A stretch of DNA of 59,831 bases from Halodurantibacterium flavum (GCF_042681825.1 NZ_JBHUGH010000004.1:1-59831); one strand, 5' to 3'. Counted from the stretch's first letter, positions 49,430 to 58,775 are shown. Notes: generated by a model not told the origin, from the letters alone. Made by a program: numbers and translations.

Positions 49430-50620
49430 TCATTCAAGCGGGCAGTCGGCCGCGTAGGGATCGGCTTCGCCTTCCAGAACGAGTTCCTGAATCTGCGTCG
49501 TCCAGATGTCGCCCTCGACAGTGACCAGCGAATAGAAGCGGTCAATCGGGTAGCCGTTGTTGCCGACCTCATAAGAGCCGCGCACGCTGTCGTAATTGGC
49601 CTCGCGAAGGGCTGCGCGAACCGCCGCGATATCGGAAATGTCCCCGCCGGATTGTTCGACGGCGGCCTTGAGATACGGCAGCAGGTCGTATGCCGCGGCG
49701 GCATAGTTGGAGGGCAGCCGACCATACCGCTCCTGGAAGTCTGCAACGAAACGCGCGTTGGCTTCGTTGTCGAGATCGGGCGACCAATAGTCCGCAAGCT
49801 GGGTGCCGAGGACTGCGTTGATCCCGGCGTTCTGGAAGACCGGCAGGCTGATCTGGTCGATGGTATAGACCGAGTAGAGCCTCACTTCCTCCGCCAGACC
49901 GGACTGGGCGAACTGGCGTGCAAACGCGCCGGCGGCCGAGGCGGGATAAAAGACGAAGAGAGAATCAGCCCCGGAAGCGCGAACCTTGTCCAACTCCGCC
50001 GAGAAGTCGAGCTGCGGATCGGCGCCCCAGCGTGTGAAGTCGGTTACGACAGTCTCGCCCTCGAAGGTGGCGGTAAGGCCGTTCACCATCTCTTGGCCGG
50101 CGGCGTAGTTCGGGGCCATGATGTACAGCCTCTCGACACCTTGGCGGTTCAGCGCGACGCCAAGCGCGCGCGGCACCATGTCGTTCTGGGCGCGGGTCGA
50201 AAAGAAGTTCGCATGGCAGCGCGCACCGGCCAGATCCGACGGCCCGGCATTGGTCGAGATCAGCAGTCTGTCGGCAGCGAATACAGGGCGTTGCGCCGCC
50301 TGGAGCACATTGGTCCAGATGAAGCCGGCCACGACGTCGACGTTGTCCTGCTGGATCAGTTTTTCGGCCTTTTGGCGGCCGAGGTCCGGCCTTACGCCGT
50401 CATCCTCAAAGATGATCTCGACCGGCCGCCCGGCAATCTCGCCGCCGATATGCTCCAGCGCAAGATTGATGGCGTCGACCTGGTCACGCCCGAGAGCGCT
50501 GGCGGGTGTCGTCAGCGTGGTGATGAAGCCGATCCTGATCGGCCCCTCCTGGGCTTGCGCAGCGGCAAGCCCTGCCGATGTCAGGGCCGTTGCGACAGCA
50601 AGGCACTTGATGAACTTCAT
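49430..50620 (-). CDS. Periplasmic substrate-binding protein (LivK/HAAT family)
   Basis: Product of 396 aa from the ATG at 50618-50620, chosen because GGGAGG lies just upstream and the N-terminus MKFIKCLAVATALTSAGLAA is a clean signal peptide cut after AQAQ. The mature protein starts EGPIRIGFITTLTTPASALG and shows the type I periplasmic-binding fold of the branched-chain/aromatic-acid group (IIFEDDGVRPDLGRQKAEKLI). The substrate is unknown; the nearby oxygenases suggest an aromatic or heterocyclic acid. It heads the transporter operon and is divergent from the ALDH gene. Confidence 0.85.
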   Translation of the reverse strand: MKFIKCLAVATALTSAGLAAAQAQEGPIRIGFITTLTTPASALGRDQVDAINLALEHIGGEIAGRPVEIIFEDDGVRPDLGRQKAEKLIQQDNVDVVAGFIWTNVLQAAQRPVFAADRLLISTNAGPSDLAGARCHANFFSTRAQNDMVPRALGVALNRQGVERLYIMAPNYAAGQEMVNGLTATFEGETVVTDFTRWGADPQLDFSAELDKVRASGADSLFVFYPASAAGAFARQFAQSGLAEEVRLYSVYTIDQISLPVFQNAGINAVLGTQLADYWSPDLDNEANARFVADFQERYGRLPSNYAAAAYDLLPYLKAAVEQSGGDISDIAAVRAALREANYDSVRGSYEVGNNGYPIDRFYSLVTVEGDIWTTQIQELVLEGEADPYAADCPLE

Positions 50621-51004
50621 GGTTTCCCTCCCTGGGTGTTGATCGTTCACGCGAACCTCGGGACCGCATCAAGGCAGCCCGTGTCTGCACCTCTCACAAA
50701 CGCGACGCGCCGGCGCCTCTCCGCCGAAACGCCACCACTTATTGTTCAGTCTGAAACTAACCTTAGCCTGCATATCATGTCATCTGGAACTATGGCAACG
50801 CCAAATTCTAGCAAAATTTCGCTACGATACGCAAGAATACCCAGCATTGTGGGGCGCTCCGATCGATTCTGCACAAAGGTCATGCATCTTTTTTGTTTCC
50901 TGTGGAACTAAAATAAACTATGCAACCCTCGGCTTTGGTCGGCGCCAGGAGAGGCGGGCACCGGCGAACAGCTGCCCTAAGCTCAATACGGGAGGAGAGA
51001 CGCC
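50621..51004. promoter_or_regulatory. Divergent regulatory region between transporter and catabolic operons
   Basis: This gap contains a clearly AT-rich island (about 50740-50930) in a GC-rich cluster, the expected home of divergent promoters. Two TGGAACTA direct repeats lie 118 bp apart (50785-50792 and 50903-50910). No gene is seen. Likely regulators in the window are the LysR (44780) and MarR (53988) proteins. Confidence 0.5.
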
Positions 51005-52456
51005 ATGCATGGAACGCTTGGACAGGCCGGTCACTTTATCGGTGGGGAGTGGATCGAGGAGGGTGTGCGGGCCGAGAGCGTAGACCCTTCCAGCGGCCAG
51101 GTTCTGGGCCATTATCTGGCGGGCTCGGCAGCGCTGGCCGACCAGGCGGTGAGCGCGGCGAGAAGCGCGTTCTTCGGCACCACCTGGCAAAGCACGCCGC
51201 GTCTGCGCGCCGCGGTCCTTCTGGAATTCGCCGACCGGCTGGAGGCTGATTCGGCGGCGCTCATCGACCTGATCATCGCGGAGAACGGCAAGCTGCGTAT
51301 CGAGGCGACGGGCGAGGTCGCGCTCTCGGTCTCCGAACTGCGCTACTATGCGGGCCTGGCGCGCAACCTGTTCGGGCGTACGCTTGAGAGCGACACCGGC
51401 AAGCTGTCGCTGTTGAACCGCGAGCCGATCGGGGTCGCGGCCGTCATCGTGCCCTGGAATGCGCCCGTCGCGCTGCTGATCCGCTCGCTCGCGCCGGCGC
51501 TGGCCGTGGGGTGCACCTGCGTGGTCAAGCCTGCGCCGCAGACGCCGCTGATCAACGATTTCGTGCTGCGCCGCCTGCTGGCTTGCGCCGGGCTGCCGGC
51601 CGGGGTGGTCAACACGGTCAATGAGAGCGGTTACGAAGTCGGCGAAGCGCTGGCGCTTTCGAACGATGTCGATGTGATCAGTTTCACCGGCTCCAGCCGG
51701 ACCGGCGCGCGCATCATGGCCACCGCCGCACCGACGCTCAAGCGGCTGTCGCTGGAACTGGGCGGCAAGGCCCCGGCGATTGTCTTTGACGATGCCGACC
51801 TCGACCTCGCGGTGCGTGAGCTCACGCGCGGCTCTCTGGTGATGGCGGGCCAGATGTGCGTCGCCGCCGCGCGCTTCCTTGTTCATGACCGCGTCTACGA
51901 CGCGTTCCGCGACCGCATCGCGGGGGTGTTCTCGTCGCTCAAGGTCGGGCCGGGCGCGGCGGCCGACAGCCAGATGGGGCCGATCATCGACCATGGCAAT
52001 CGGGATCGCATCCTCGCCCTGGTCGAGCAGGCGGCCGAGGAGGGCCGGCTGGTGGTGCGCGGCAAGATCCCCGATGGGTCGCTCTCGCAAGGCGCCTTCG
52101 TCACGCCCAGCCTGTTCGAGATCGACGATGTGGCCTCGCCACTGGTGCAGGAGGAAATCTTCGGGCCGCTGATCTCGCTCGAACGCTTCTCCGATGAGGC
52201 CGGGGCGGTCTCGCGGGCCAATGCCACGCGCTATGGCCTGGCCGCCAGCATCTTCACCGCCGACATCCATCGCGCCATGCGGGTCTCGCGCGCGCTGCGC
52301 ACCGGCACGGTCTGGCTGAACTGCCACAACCGCCTGATCCCCGAGGCCGAGACGGGCGGCTATGGCCACAGCGGGCTGGGGCGGCTCCACGGTGTCGAGG
52401 GCCTCAACGACTTTCTCGAAACCAAGCACGTCTATCTGGAATCGGGCGCGATCTGA
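51005..52456 (+). CDS. NAD(P)-dependent aldehyde dehydrogenase
   Basis: Product of 483 aa, usual length. Coenzyme-binding VIVPWNAPVALLIRSLAPALAVG, SFTGSSRTGARI and the Glu of LELGGKAP (about residue 250) precede the catalytic Cys in GQMCVAAAR (about 285). GGGAGGAGA precedes the ATG. It oxidises an aldehyde to an acid; which one is unknown, but vanillin-like, salicylaldehyde-like or other aromatic aldehydes, or formaldehyde from a demethylation, would fit the neighbouring oxygenases. Confidence 0.88.
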   Translation: MHGTLGQAGHFIGGEWIEEGVRAESVDPSSGQVLGHYLAGSAALADQAVSAARSAFFGTTWQSTPRLRAAVLLEFADRLEADSAALIDLIIAENGKLRIEATGEVALSVSELRYYAGLARNLFGRTLESDTGKLSLLNREPIGVAAVIVPWNAPVALLIRSLAPALAVGCTCVVKPAPQTPLINDFVLRRLLACAGLPAGVVNTVNESGYEVGEALALSNDVDVISFTGSSRTGARIMATAAPTLKRLSLELGGKAPAIVFDDADLDLAVRELTRGSLVMAGQMCVAAARFLVHDRVYDAFRDRIAGVFSSLKVGPGAAADSQMGPIIDHGNRDRILALVEQAAEEGRLVVRGKIPDGSLSQGAFVTPSLFEIDDVASPLVQEEIFGPLISLERFSDEAGAVSRANATRYGLAASIFTADIHRAMRVSRALRTGTVWLNCHNRLIPEAETGGYGHSGLGRLHGVEGLNDFLETKHVYLESGAI

Positions 52457-52482
52457 GCGCCGGGAACACGGGAGGAATGACA

Positions 52483-53703
52483 ATGGAAATCGCCATCATC
52501 GGCGGCGGCATCGCCGGTCTCGCCACCGCCATCAATCTCAAGAAGCGCGGCTTCTCGCCGACGGTCTACGAGCGCGCGCCCGAGATCCTCGAACTCGGCG
52601 TCGGTATCACCATCCTGCCGCACGCCATGCGTGAACACGAAGCCCTCGGCATCCAGGCGGAACTGGTGGCCGCCGGGATCGAGAATGTCGAGAGCTGCTT
52701 CTTCAACAGGTTCGGCCAGAAGATCTACGGCGAGCCGCGCGGCCTGTCGGCCGGAAACGCCAACCCGGAGGTCGGCATCCATCGCGGGCGGCTGCATCTT
52801 GTCCTGCTGCGCAAGGCGCAGGACGTGCTGGGCACCGACCGCATCGTTACCGGGCGCACCTTCACGGGCCTTGAGCAGGATGCGGAGGGCGTGACCATCC
52901 ATCTGACCGACACCGTGTCCGGCGAGGCGCTCGCGCCGCTGCGTGCCGATGTGGTGCTGGGCTGCGACGGGGTGAACTCTGCGGTGCGCCGCCAGTTCTA
53001 TCCGGACGAGGGCTTCGCCTTCGCCGGCATCAACACCTGGCGCGGCGTGACGCGGATGAAGCCGATCCTGACCGGCGGCACCTATATCCGCATCGGCTCG
53101 ATCCGCACCGGCAAGATGGTGGTCTATCCGATCGCCCGCTTCGACGATGGCTCCGGCGATCACCTGATCAACTGGGTGGCCGAGATCCAGTCGCCCGACG
53201 CGGTGATGAACGACTGGAACCGCAAGGTCGAACCTGCGGATCTGCCCGACGTCTTCAGCTCCTGGCACTTCGACTGGCTCGACGTGCCGGCGATGATCGC
53301 CGGTGCCTCGGAGATTTTTGAGTACCCGATGGTGGACCGCGATCCGGTCGATCGCTGGTCCTTCGGGCGGGTGACGCTGGTGGGCGATTCCGCCCATCCG
53401 ATGTATCCGCGCGGCTCCAACGGCTCGGCGCAGGCCGTCATCGACGCGCGGGTGGTGGCCGATCGGCTCGCGACCCTGCCGCCCGAAGAGGCGCTCAAGG
53501 CCTATGAGGCGGAGCGGCTTCCGGCCTGCAACAAGATCGTCGTGACGAACCGGACGGCGCCGCCCGATCTGATCAACATCCGGGTCGAGGAACTCGTGGG
53601 CGACCGCCCCTTCGACAATCTCGATGACTTCATCACCCAGGACGAACTCCGCGCGCTGTCCGACGGCTACAAAACCGCCGCATACGCAAAAGCCGAAACG
53701 TAA
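52483..53703 (+). CDS. FAD-dependent monooxygenase (PhzS/6-hydroxynicotinate-type)
   Basis: Product of 406 aa. GGGIAGLATAINLKKRGFSPTVYER (about residues 7-31) is the GxGxxG FAD fold, GCDGVNSAVRRQ the DG motif, and VTLVGDSAHPMYPRGSNGSAQAVIDA the GD motif, whose GSNG form is typical of PhzS-like and related class A hydroxylases. ATG 52483 is preferred over 52477 since GGAGG (52471-52475) is then 7 nt away. It would hydroxylate, possibly with decarboxylation, an aromatic or N-heterocyclic ring using NAD(P)H and O2. Confidence 0.85.
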   Translation: MEIAIIGGGIAGLATAINLKKRGFSPTVYERAPEILELGVGITILPHAMREHEALGIQAELVAAGIENVESCFFNRFGQKIYGEPRGLSAGNANPEVGIHRGRLHLVLLRKAQDVLGTDRIVTGRTFTGLEQDAEGVTIHLTDTVSGEALAPLRADVVLGCDGVNSAVRRQFYPDEGFAFAGINTWRGVTRMKPILTGGTYIRIGSIRTGKMVVYPIARFDDGSGDHLINWVAEIQSPDAVMNDWNRKVEPADLPDVFSSWHFDWLDVPAMIAGASEIFEYPMVDRDPVDRWSFGRVTLVGDSAHPMYPRGSNGSAQAVIDARVVADRLATLPPEEALKAYEAERLPACNKIVVTNRTAPPDLINIRVEELVGDRPFDNLDDFITQDELRALSDGYKTAAYAKAET

Positions 53704-53769
53704 GCTCAGCCAAAATACGCCGGACGTTCCGGCCAGTCCCAGGTGCCAAACCTATCCCAGGAGAAGAAC

Positions 53770-53970
53770 ATGAAACTGAAGGTCGAACTTGTGTGGGAGG
53801 CGGAAGAGGGCGTGAGTTCACCCTCGATCTACCTGACTTCGGATGGACAGATTCTGCTGGAGGGCAAGCCGGTGAGCGAGACCGAGCGCCGGACCCTCTC
53901 GCTGCCCGAAGATGTGGCCCTGATCAGCGTTGACCGCCGGTTCATCGATGCGGTCAAGACGCTGCTGTGA
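53770..53970 (+). CDS. Small hypothetical protein in catabolic operon
   Basis: Product of 66 aa, MKLKVELVWEAEEGVSSPSIYLTSDGQILLEGKPVS..., with AGGAGAAG before the ATG. It is mostly beta with an acidic middle and no recognised domain. Being downstream of the monooxygenase on the same strand, it may be co-transcribed with it. Confidence 0.6.
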   Translation: MKLKVELVWEAEEGVSSPSIYLTSDGQILLEGKPVSETERRTLSLPEDVALISVDRRFIDAVKTLL

Positions 53971-53978
53971 AGGAGGCG

Positions 53979-53997
53979 GCGGGACGTTCAGTCCCGC
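53979..53997. terminator. Hairpin between convergent genes
   Basis: GCGGGAC-GTTCA-GTCCCGC (7-bp stem) lies just after the small gene and overlaps the last codons of the convergent MarR gene. It probably serves as a bidirectional terminator; no T tract is present. Confidence 0.5.
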
Positions 53998-54509
53998 GCC
54001 TCGTCATCGGGGACCCAAGGGGAGAGGTTGTCGCAGATGCGCTGCAGGAGCCGCAGGAAAAAGCGCGCCTCGTCCTCCGTCATACCCTGTGTGGCGATCT
54101 GCTCGACGCGCAGGGCATGGGGCAGGACGCGCTGCACCTGCTTCACCGCCTCGGCGGTCGGTTCGATGATGATGCCGCGGGCGTCCTTGTCCGACTTGGC
54201 CTTGACGACCAGCCCGCGCTTCGAAAGCGCCGCGATGACGCGCGACAGGGTCGGTGGCTCGAGTGCGGAAAGGCTCGCCAGCGCGCCGAATCGGGTGGGG
54301 CCGCGCTGGGTCAGAATCGCCAGGACCCGCCACTCGATCCGGGCCAGCTCGTAGTCCTGAAGCCCGGACTGGAACTGTTCCACCAGCACGATCGCAGCGC
54401 GGTTGATCAGGTAGGGGATGTAGTCGTGGATATCGAATTCACCGCTCTCGGACATCGCCAACGACCTGATTTTCATTCCATCTTGAACTTTAGTATCACA
54501 CTTTTCCAT
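53988..54509 (-). CDS. MarR-family transcriptional regulator
   Basis: Product of 173 aa. IEWRVLAILTQRGPTRFGALASLSALEPPTLSRVIAALSKRGLVVKAKSDKDARG is a MarR winged-helix domain with the DxR wing. GAGGG stands 6 nt before the ATG. It is divergent from the Rieske oxygenase gene across a 217-bp AT-containing gap, the usual arrangement for a ligand-responsive repressor of a degradation operon. The ligand is presumably the substrate or a product of the pathway. Confidence 0.85.
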   Translation of the reverse strand: MEKCDTKVQDGMKIRSLAMSESGEFDIHDYIPYLINRAAIVLVEQFQSGLQDYELARIEWRVLAILTQRGPTRFGALASLSALEPPTLSRVIAALSKRGLVVKAKSDKDARGIIIEPTAEAVKQVQRVLPHALRVEQIATQGMTEDEARFFLRLLQRICDNLSPWVPDDEARD

Positions 54510-54726
54510 CAGAAACCCTCAAAATAGTGCATGATACGAGGTTTATCCTTCATGACGCTTGCATTATTTACTTCCGTATGGAATAAAATGCGAGGAGCGG
54601 TTGGGTGGCGCTGGCTGCCGAACCCAACAATGCAGGAGCATCCGCTGGAGGTCCAGTGCGGGTGCGGGCTCAAGCCACAATCTCCAGGCGCCAACGGCGT
54701 CACATCGATTTCGGGAGGATGAAGCG

Positions 54727-55785
54727 ATGTTTCTCTACAATCACTGGTATGTCGCCGCGTGGTCGACCGAGATCAGCAGGACGCCCCTTGCGCGGACGCT
54801 GCTGAACGAACCTGTTGCGCTCTATCGCACCGAGGCGGGTGCCGTGGTTGCCATGGAGGATCGCTGTCCGCACCGGCGCGTGCCGTTGTCCGGCGGCAAG
54901 GTGATCGGTGATCGGCTGCAATGCTCGTACCATGGACTCCAGTTCGATACCGAGGGTGCGTGCGTTCGCATCCCGGGACAGGACATGATTCCGCCGACGG
55001 CCTGCGTCAAGACCTACCCGGTCGTGGAGCGCTACCGTTGGGCCTGGATCTGGATGGGCGATCCCGCGAAGGCCGATCCCGAACTCATCCCCGATTTCCA
55101 CTGGATGACCGACGAGAACTGGGGCGCCAAGGGCGATCTCTTCCACGTCCATGCCAACTGGCAGCTCATCGTCGACAACCTGCTCGACCTGACACACCTC
55201 GCCTTCGTGCACGAGTCGACCATCGGCAACGCGGCGGTCGCCGAGCACGCGGCGGTCAAGGTGACGCGCAAGCCGAACAATGTGCTGGTGTCCCGCTGGG
55301 TCATCGACAAGCCGGCGCCCCCCACCTATGTCAAGGCCGGCGGGTTCACCGACAACGTCGACCGCTGGCAATTCATCGACTTCACGCCGCCGGCCTTCCT
55401 GCGTCTGCATGTCGGCGCGACGCCGACCGGCACCGGGGCCCCCGAGGGCAACATGACCGGCGGGATCCATATGCGGAACCTCAACTGCATCACGCCGGAA
55501 ACCGAGAACACCACGCATTACTTCTGGGCTCAGGCGCATGATTTCGAGCCCGGCAACGCGGCGGTCACCGACATGGTGTTCGAGCAGGTGAAGACCGCCT
55601 TCCTTGAGGATGTCGATATCTTCGAGAAGCAGCAGCGATCGATCGAGGCCCATCCCGAAGCCCCGCAGATCGACATCAACGCTGACTCTGGCGGGATCCA
55701 GGCGCGCCGTATCCTCGAGCGTCTGCACGCCGCCGAGGTAACGGAGCGTGAAGCCGCCAAGAAATCTCAGATCGCGGCGGAATAG
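54727..55785 (+). CDS. Rieske non-heme iron oxygenase, O-demethylase (VanA-like) type
   Basis: Product of 352 aa, MFLYNHWYVAAWSTEI..., a start typical of the VanA/toluenesulfonate/dicamba-monooxygenase group. Rieske ligands are in CPHRR (about 47-51) and CSYHG (about 66-70). The mononuclear iron site lies in DNLLDLTHLAFVHES (about 150-164). Enzymes of this group remove methyl groups or hydroxylate methyl and ring carbons. VanA usually works with a VanB-type reductase; here a Rieske ferredoxin and an FAD reductase are encoded instead, as in three-component demethylases. GGGAGGATGAAGCG precedes the ATG. Confidence 0.88.
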   Translation: MFLYNHWYVAAWSTEISRTPLARTLLNEPVALYRTEAGAVVAMEDRCPHRRVPLSGGKVIGDRLQCSYHGLQFDTEGACVRIPGQDMIPPTACVKTYPVVERYRWAWIWMGDPAKADPELIPDFHWMTDENWGAKGDLFHVHANWQLIVDNLLDLTHLAFVHESTIGNAAVAEHAAVKVTRKPNNVLVSRWVIDKPAPPTYVKAGGFTDNVDRWQFIDFTPPAFLRLHVGATPTGTGAPEGNMTGGIHMRNLNCITPETENTTHYFWAQAHDFEPGNAAVTDMVFEQVKTAFLEDVDIFEKQQRSIEAHPEAPQIDINADSGGIQARRILERLHAAEVTEREAAKKSQIAAE

Positions 55786-55792
55786 GCCAGGA

Positions 55793-56563
55793 ATGTCGAA
55801 TACATACGAGAACGGACTCGCGCCTTCGCGCGGGTCGCGGCTGGTGATTGTCGGCGGTTGCGGCGGCATCGGGCGTGTGCTGGCCAAGGCTGCCGCCGAT
55901 CTGGGGATTTCCGTCTGCGTGGCCGACCTGCCGGCCTCGATCGAAGCGCACCCGCCTGCGCCAGGTGTGCAGGCGGTCGCGATTGATGCGACCTCGCCGC
56001 GTGAGGTCGAGCGCGGCATGGCCGAGGCGGCGGAGCGGCTGGGCGGGATCGACGGTCTGGTCAATCTCCCCGGCTTTTCCAATCGCGCGGCCTTGGTCGG
56101 CGAACTCGACGCCGCCGAGTGGGACGAGACCCTGGCCGGAAACCTGCGCGCGATCTATCTCTGCGCCTCCTTCGCGCTGCCTTACCTCAAGCAATCGCCC
56201 GCGGGCGCCATCGTCAACATGGCCTCCGGGCAGGGCGTGCGGCCGCTGCCCCGCTTTTCGGCCTACAGCGCCGCCAAGGCCGGAGTCATTTCGCTGACCA
56301 AGTCCATTGCGGCCGAACATGCGCCCGTGCGGGCCAATGCCGTGGCGCCCGGCGCCGTGGTCACTGCGTTTTTCACCGGCGGAACCGGCCGGGAATCGAA
56401 AGAGAACACGTTCGATCTCGAGGCATATGCGCGGACCGTGCCCCTTGGCCGGGCCGCGACGGCCGAGGACATCGCCGGGCCGATCCTGTTCCTGCTGGGG
56501 CCGGGGGCCGCGTTCGTCAACGGACAGGTTCTGCACATCAACGGAGGAGGATTGATGCCATGA
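55793..56563 (+). CDS. Short-chain dehydrogenase/reductase
   Basis: Product of 256 aa. LVIVGGCGGIGRVLAKAAADLG (about residues 14-35) is the TGxxxGIG-type cofactor motif with a changed first residue. The active site is seen as NMASGQGVR (Ser) and YSAAKAG (Tyr-x-x-x-Lys, about 159-165). It likely oxidises an alcohol or dihydrodiol made by the oxygenase. It starts 7 nt after the oxygenase stop and overlaps the ferredoxin gene by 4 nt. Confidence 0.85.
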   Translation: MSNTYENGLAPSRGSRLVIVGGCGGIGRVLAKAAADLGISVCVADLPASIEAHPPAPGVQAVAIDATSPREVERGMAEAAERLGGIDGLVNLPGFSNRAALVGELDAAEWDETLAGNLRAIYLCASFALPYLKQSPAGAIVNMASGQGVRPLPRFSAYSAAKAGVISLTKSIAAEHAPVRANAVAPGAVVTAFFTGGTGRESKENTFDLEAYARTVPLGRAATAEDIAGPILFLLGPGAAFVNGQVLHINGGGLMP

Positions 56564-56904
56564 GCGATATAGACAGCCAGACCGAGACCGTGTGGCATGT
56601 GGCCTGCGCGGCGGACCGCGTCGTCGAAGGCGAAGGTTTCGGCGTGAAAATCGGTGAGACCCGCATCGGCCTTTACCGGCTGGAGGACGGCAGTCTCCAC
56701 GCCATCGGCGACATCTGCACGCATGAGTTCGCCATCCTGTCGGAGGGCTTCGTCGAAGGCGATCAGATCGAATGCCCCCTGCATCAGGCGATGTTCGACA
56801 TCCGCACCGGCAAGTGCTTCGGCCCGCTCGCCGACCGCGATCTGCCGGCGTTTCCGGTGCGTGTCGAGGGCAATGACATTCTCATCGGCCTGCCCAAGGC
56901 CTGA
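56560..56904 (+). CDS. Rieske-type ferredoxin (MocE-like)
   Basis: Product of 114 aa with the two Rieske ligand pairs CTHEFAILSEG (C-x-H) and CPLHQAMFDIRTG (C-x-x-H), separated by 16 residues, plus the closing KCFGPLADRDLPAFPVRVEG. It carries electrons from the reductase at 56907 to the Rieske oxygenase. Coupled to both neighbours. Confidence 0.88.
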   Translation: MSDIDSQTETVWHVACAADRVVEGEGFGVKIGETRIGLYRLEDGSLHAIGDICTHEFAILSEGFVEGDQIECPLHQAMFDIRTGKCFGPLADRDLPAFPVRVEGNDILIGLPKA

Positions 56905-56906
56905 CG

Positions 56907-58112
56907 ATGGAAACGCAGCGTTACGACGTTCTCATCCTCGGCGGCGGTCAGGCTGCCCGGCGTGCGGCCGAGGGCGCGCGGCAGGCGGACGCGGCGATCT
57001 CGATCGCGCTCGTCGGCGAGGAGCCGCATCTGCCCTATGAGCGTCCGCCGCTGTCGAAACAGGCGCTCGCCGATCCCGATGCGGGCGGGCGGGGCGATGC
57101 CTATGGCCCCGGCTGGTATGCCGACCGGCGGATAGAGACCCGACTTGCGACGCGTGTCACCGCCATCCGCCCTGACAGCCGCACCGTCGAGACCGACAGC
57201 GGCGAGACGATCGGATGGGGGCGCCTCATCATCGCCACCGGCTCACGGCCACGTCGGATCGACTTCGGCGTCAACCCGGAGCGTCTGCACATTCTGCGGA
57301 CGCTCGATGATGCCCGCCGCCTTTCGCCCCGGCTGGCGCCGGGGCGCCGCATCGCCATCGTGGGGGCGGGTTTCATCGGGCTGGAGGTGGCGGCGGCGGC
57401 CCGCGCCAAGGGCACCGAGGTCGATGTCTTCGAGGCCGCCCCCCATGCAATGGCGCGGGTGCTGCCGGCCTTTCTCACCGCTCCGATCGAGGCGCGTCAT
57501 CGTGCCGAGGGCGTTGGGCTGGTATTTGGCGGCGCGGCCGAGCCGGAACTGCTGCAACGATATGACGAGGTCGTCGTCGGGATCGGCGTTCTGCCCAATG
57601 TCGAGCTGGCCGAGGCCTGCGGGATCTCCTGCGCGGATGGCATCCTCGTGGACGAATTCGGTCGCACGAACCTGCCCGAGGTGTTCGCCGCGGGTGAGGT
57701 GGTGCGGGCGCCTGGGACCGGCGGGCGTGGCGCGATCCGGCGCGAATCCTGGCAGATGGCCGAGACGCAGGCCTATTGCGTTGGTCTGACTGCCGGCGGC
57801 ACCCTGACAGCCTACCGGGAAATCCCCTGGTTCTGGTCCGATCAGTATGACCTCAACATCCAGGTGCTCGGCGATCTGACGGGCGAGCCGGAGTGGGTCG
57901 TGCGCGGCGTGCCGTCCTCGGACACCTTCACGGCCTTTGCTGTCGTCGATGGCGAGGTCCGCGGCGTGTTCGCGCTCAATTCAGGACGCGACATCGCCGG
58001 TGCGCGGCGTCTGATGTCGCGCGGTATCCGGCCAAGTCCGCAGGAGCTGGCTGATCCGTCTGTCGGATGGAACAAGCTGCTCGCGTCACCTGGTTTGGTC
58101 CAGGCGACCTGA
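56907..58112 (+). CDS. FAD-dependent ferredoxin reductase
   Basis: Product of 401 aa. N-terminal FAD motif ILGGGQAARRAAEGAR, LPYERPPLSKQ, IIATGSRPR, and the NAD motif IAIVGAGFIGLEVAAAARAKG (about 149-169), as in BphA4/RubB-type reductases, with a C-terminal domain containing PWFWSDQYDLNIQVLG. It completes the NADH-to-oxygenase chain. It starts 2 nt after the ferredoxin stop and is the last gene of the operon. Confidence 0.88.
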   Translation: METQRYDVLILGGGQAARRAAEGARQADAAISIALVGEEPHLPYERPPLSKQALADPDAGGRGDAYGPGWYADRRIETRLATRVTAIRPDSRTVETDSGETIGWGRLIIATGSRPRRIDFGVNPERLHILRTLDDARRLSPRLAPGRRIAIVGAGFIGLEVAAAARAKGTEVDVFEAAPHAMARVLPAFLTAPIEARHRAEGVGLVFGGAAEPELLQRYDEVVVGIGVLPNVELAEACGISCADGILVDEFGRTNLPEVFAAGEVVRAPGTGGRGAIRRESWQMAETQAYCVGLTAGGTLTAYREIPWFWSDQYDLNIQVLGDLTGEPEWVVRGVPSSDTFTAFAVVDGEVRGVFALNSGRDIAGARRLMSRGIRPSPQELADPSVGWNKLLASPGLVQAT

Positions 58113-58437
58113 TCCGGACCAGACTGCCAAGAGCCCTTGGTGCGGTTGGGCCATTGTCCTGACAGTCTGACGGTGCATGCGCTCAGGCAAAGGCATTGCG
58201 CGTCAGTACCCCAGGCAGCACATAGTGGACCTATCGGTGCCAGCCGGTAGGCGCTCCACTCTCCGGAATCTTCGCTGAACGCCGATCTGCCTGCTGCAGT
58301 GGACATGGCCGACGTGATCTTTGGCGCGGCCGGATGAGCTGTCTAACGACGGGCCGCTCTTGCCGTCATCCCGAACTACCCGTTGAGATGCTTACAATGA
58401 AGGCTTATGCAACAGGTGTTTAGCCGCTGGATGAAAA
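58113..58437. other. 325-bp gap after the reductase gene
   Basis: No gene is seen. The right part (58380-58437) becomes AT-richer (TTACAATGAAGGCTTATGC) and may be the promoter of the GntR remnant. Confidence 0.35.
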
Positions 58438-58775
58438 ATGAAGAATGGCGCGTCAGCAGTAGAAAGAATCCGTCTTGAGATCGAAAATGCGATCCAGAGC
58501 GGGGAGTTCGTAGTAGGCCAACGTCTTACCGAAGCAGCGCTGACAGAGCGGCTGAAGGTAAGCCGCGGGCCGCTACGAGAAGCCATGCTTCTTCTTCAGA
58601 ACGATGGTCTGAGTCCGCCTCTGAGCATGTCGATCTGCTAGGAAAAATCCTCGATGGTGACGAAGCCGGCGCGGAAGCGGCCGCACGCGCACATGTCGCG
58701 CGCCTGAATGGCATCGTGCAGAGGATGGAGCAGGAAGAGTTTGATCGCGTGTTCAAATTTGGGAAGAAGCGATAG
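58438..58775 (+). pseudogene. GntR-family (FCD) regulator with internal deletion
   Basis: Frame 1 encodes a normal GntR winged-helix start, MKNGASAVERIRLEIENAIQ...LTERLKVSRGPLREAMLLLQNDGL, then shifts. From 58614 another frame encodes SASEHVDLLGKILDGDEAGAEAAARAHVARLNGIVQRM up to TAG 58773-58775, the last helices of an FCD ligand domain. About 100-120 residues normally between them are missing, so the gene carries an internal deletion that also changes frame. Frame 1 alone stops at 58639-58641. It may once have controlled the catabolic operon. Confidence 0.7.
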
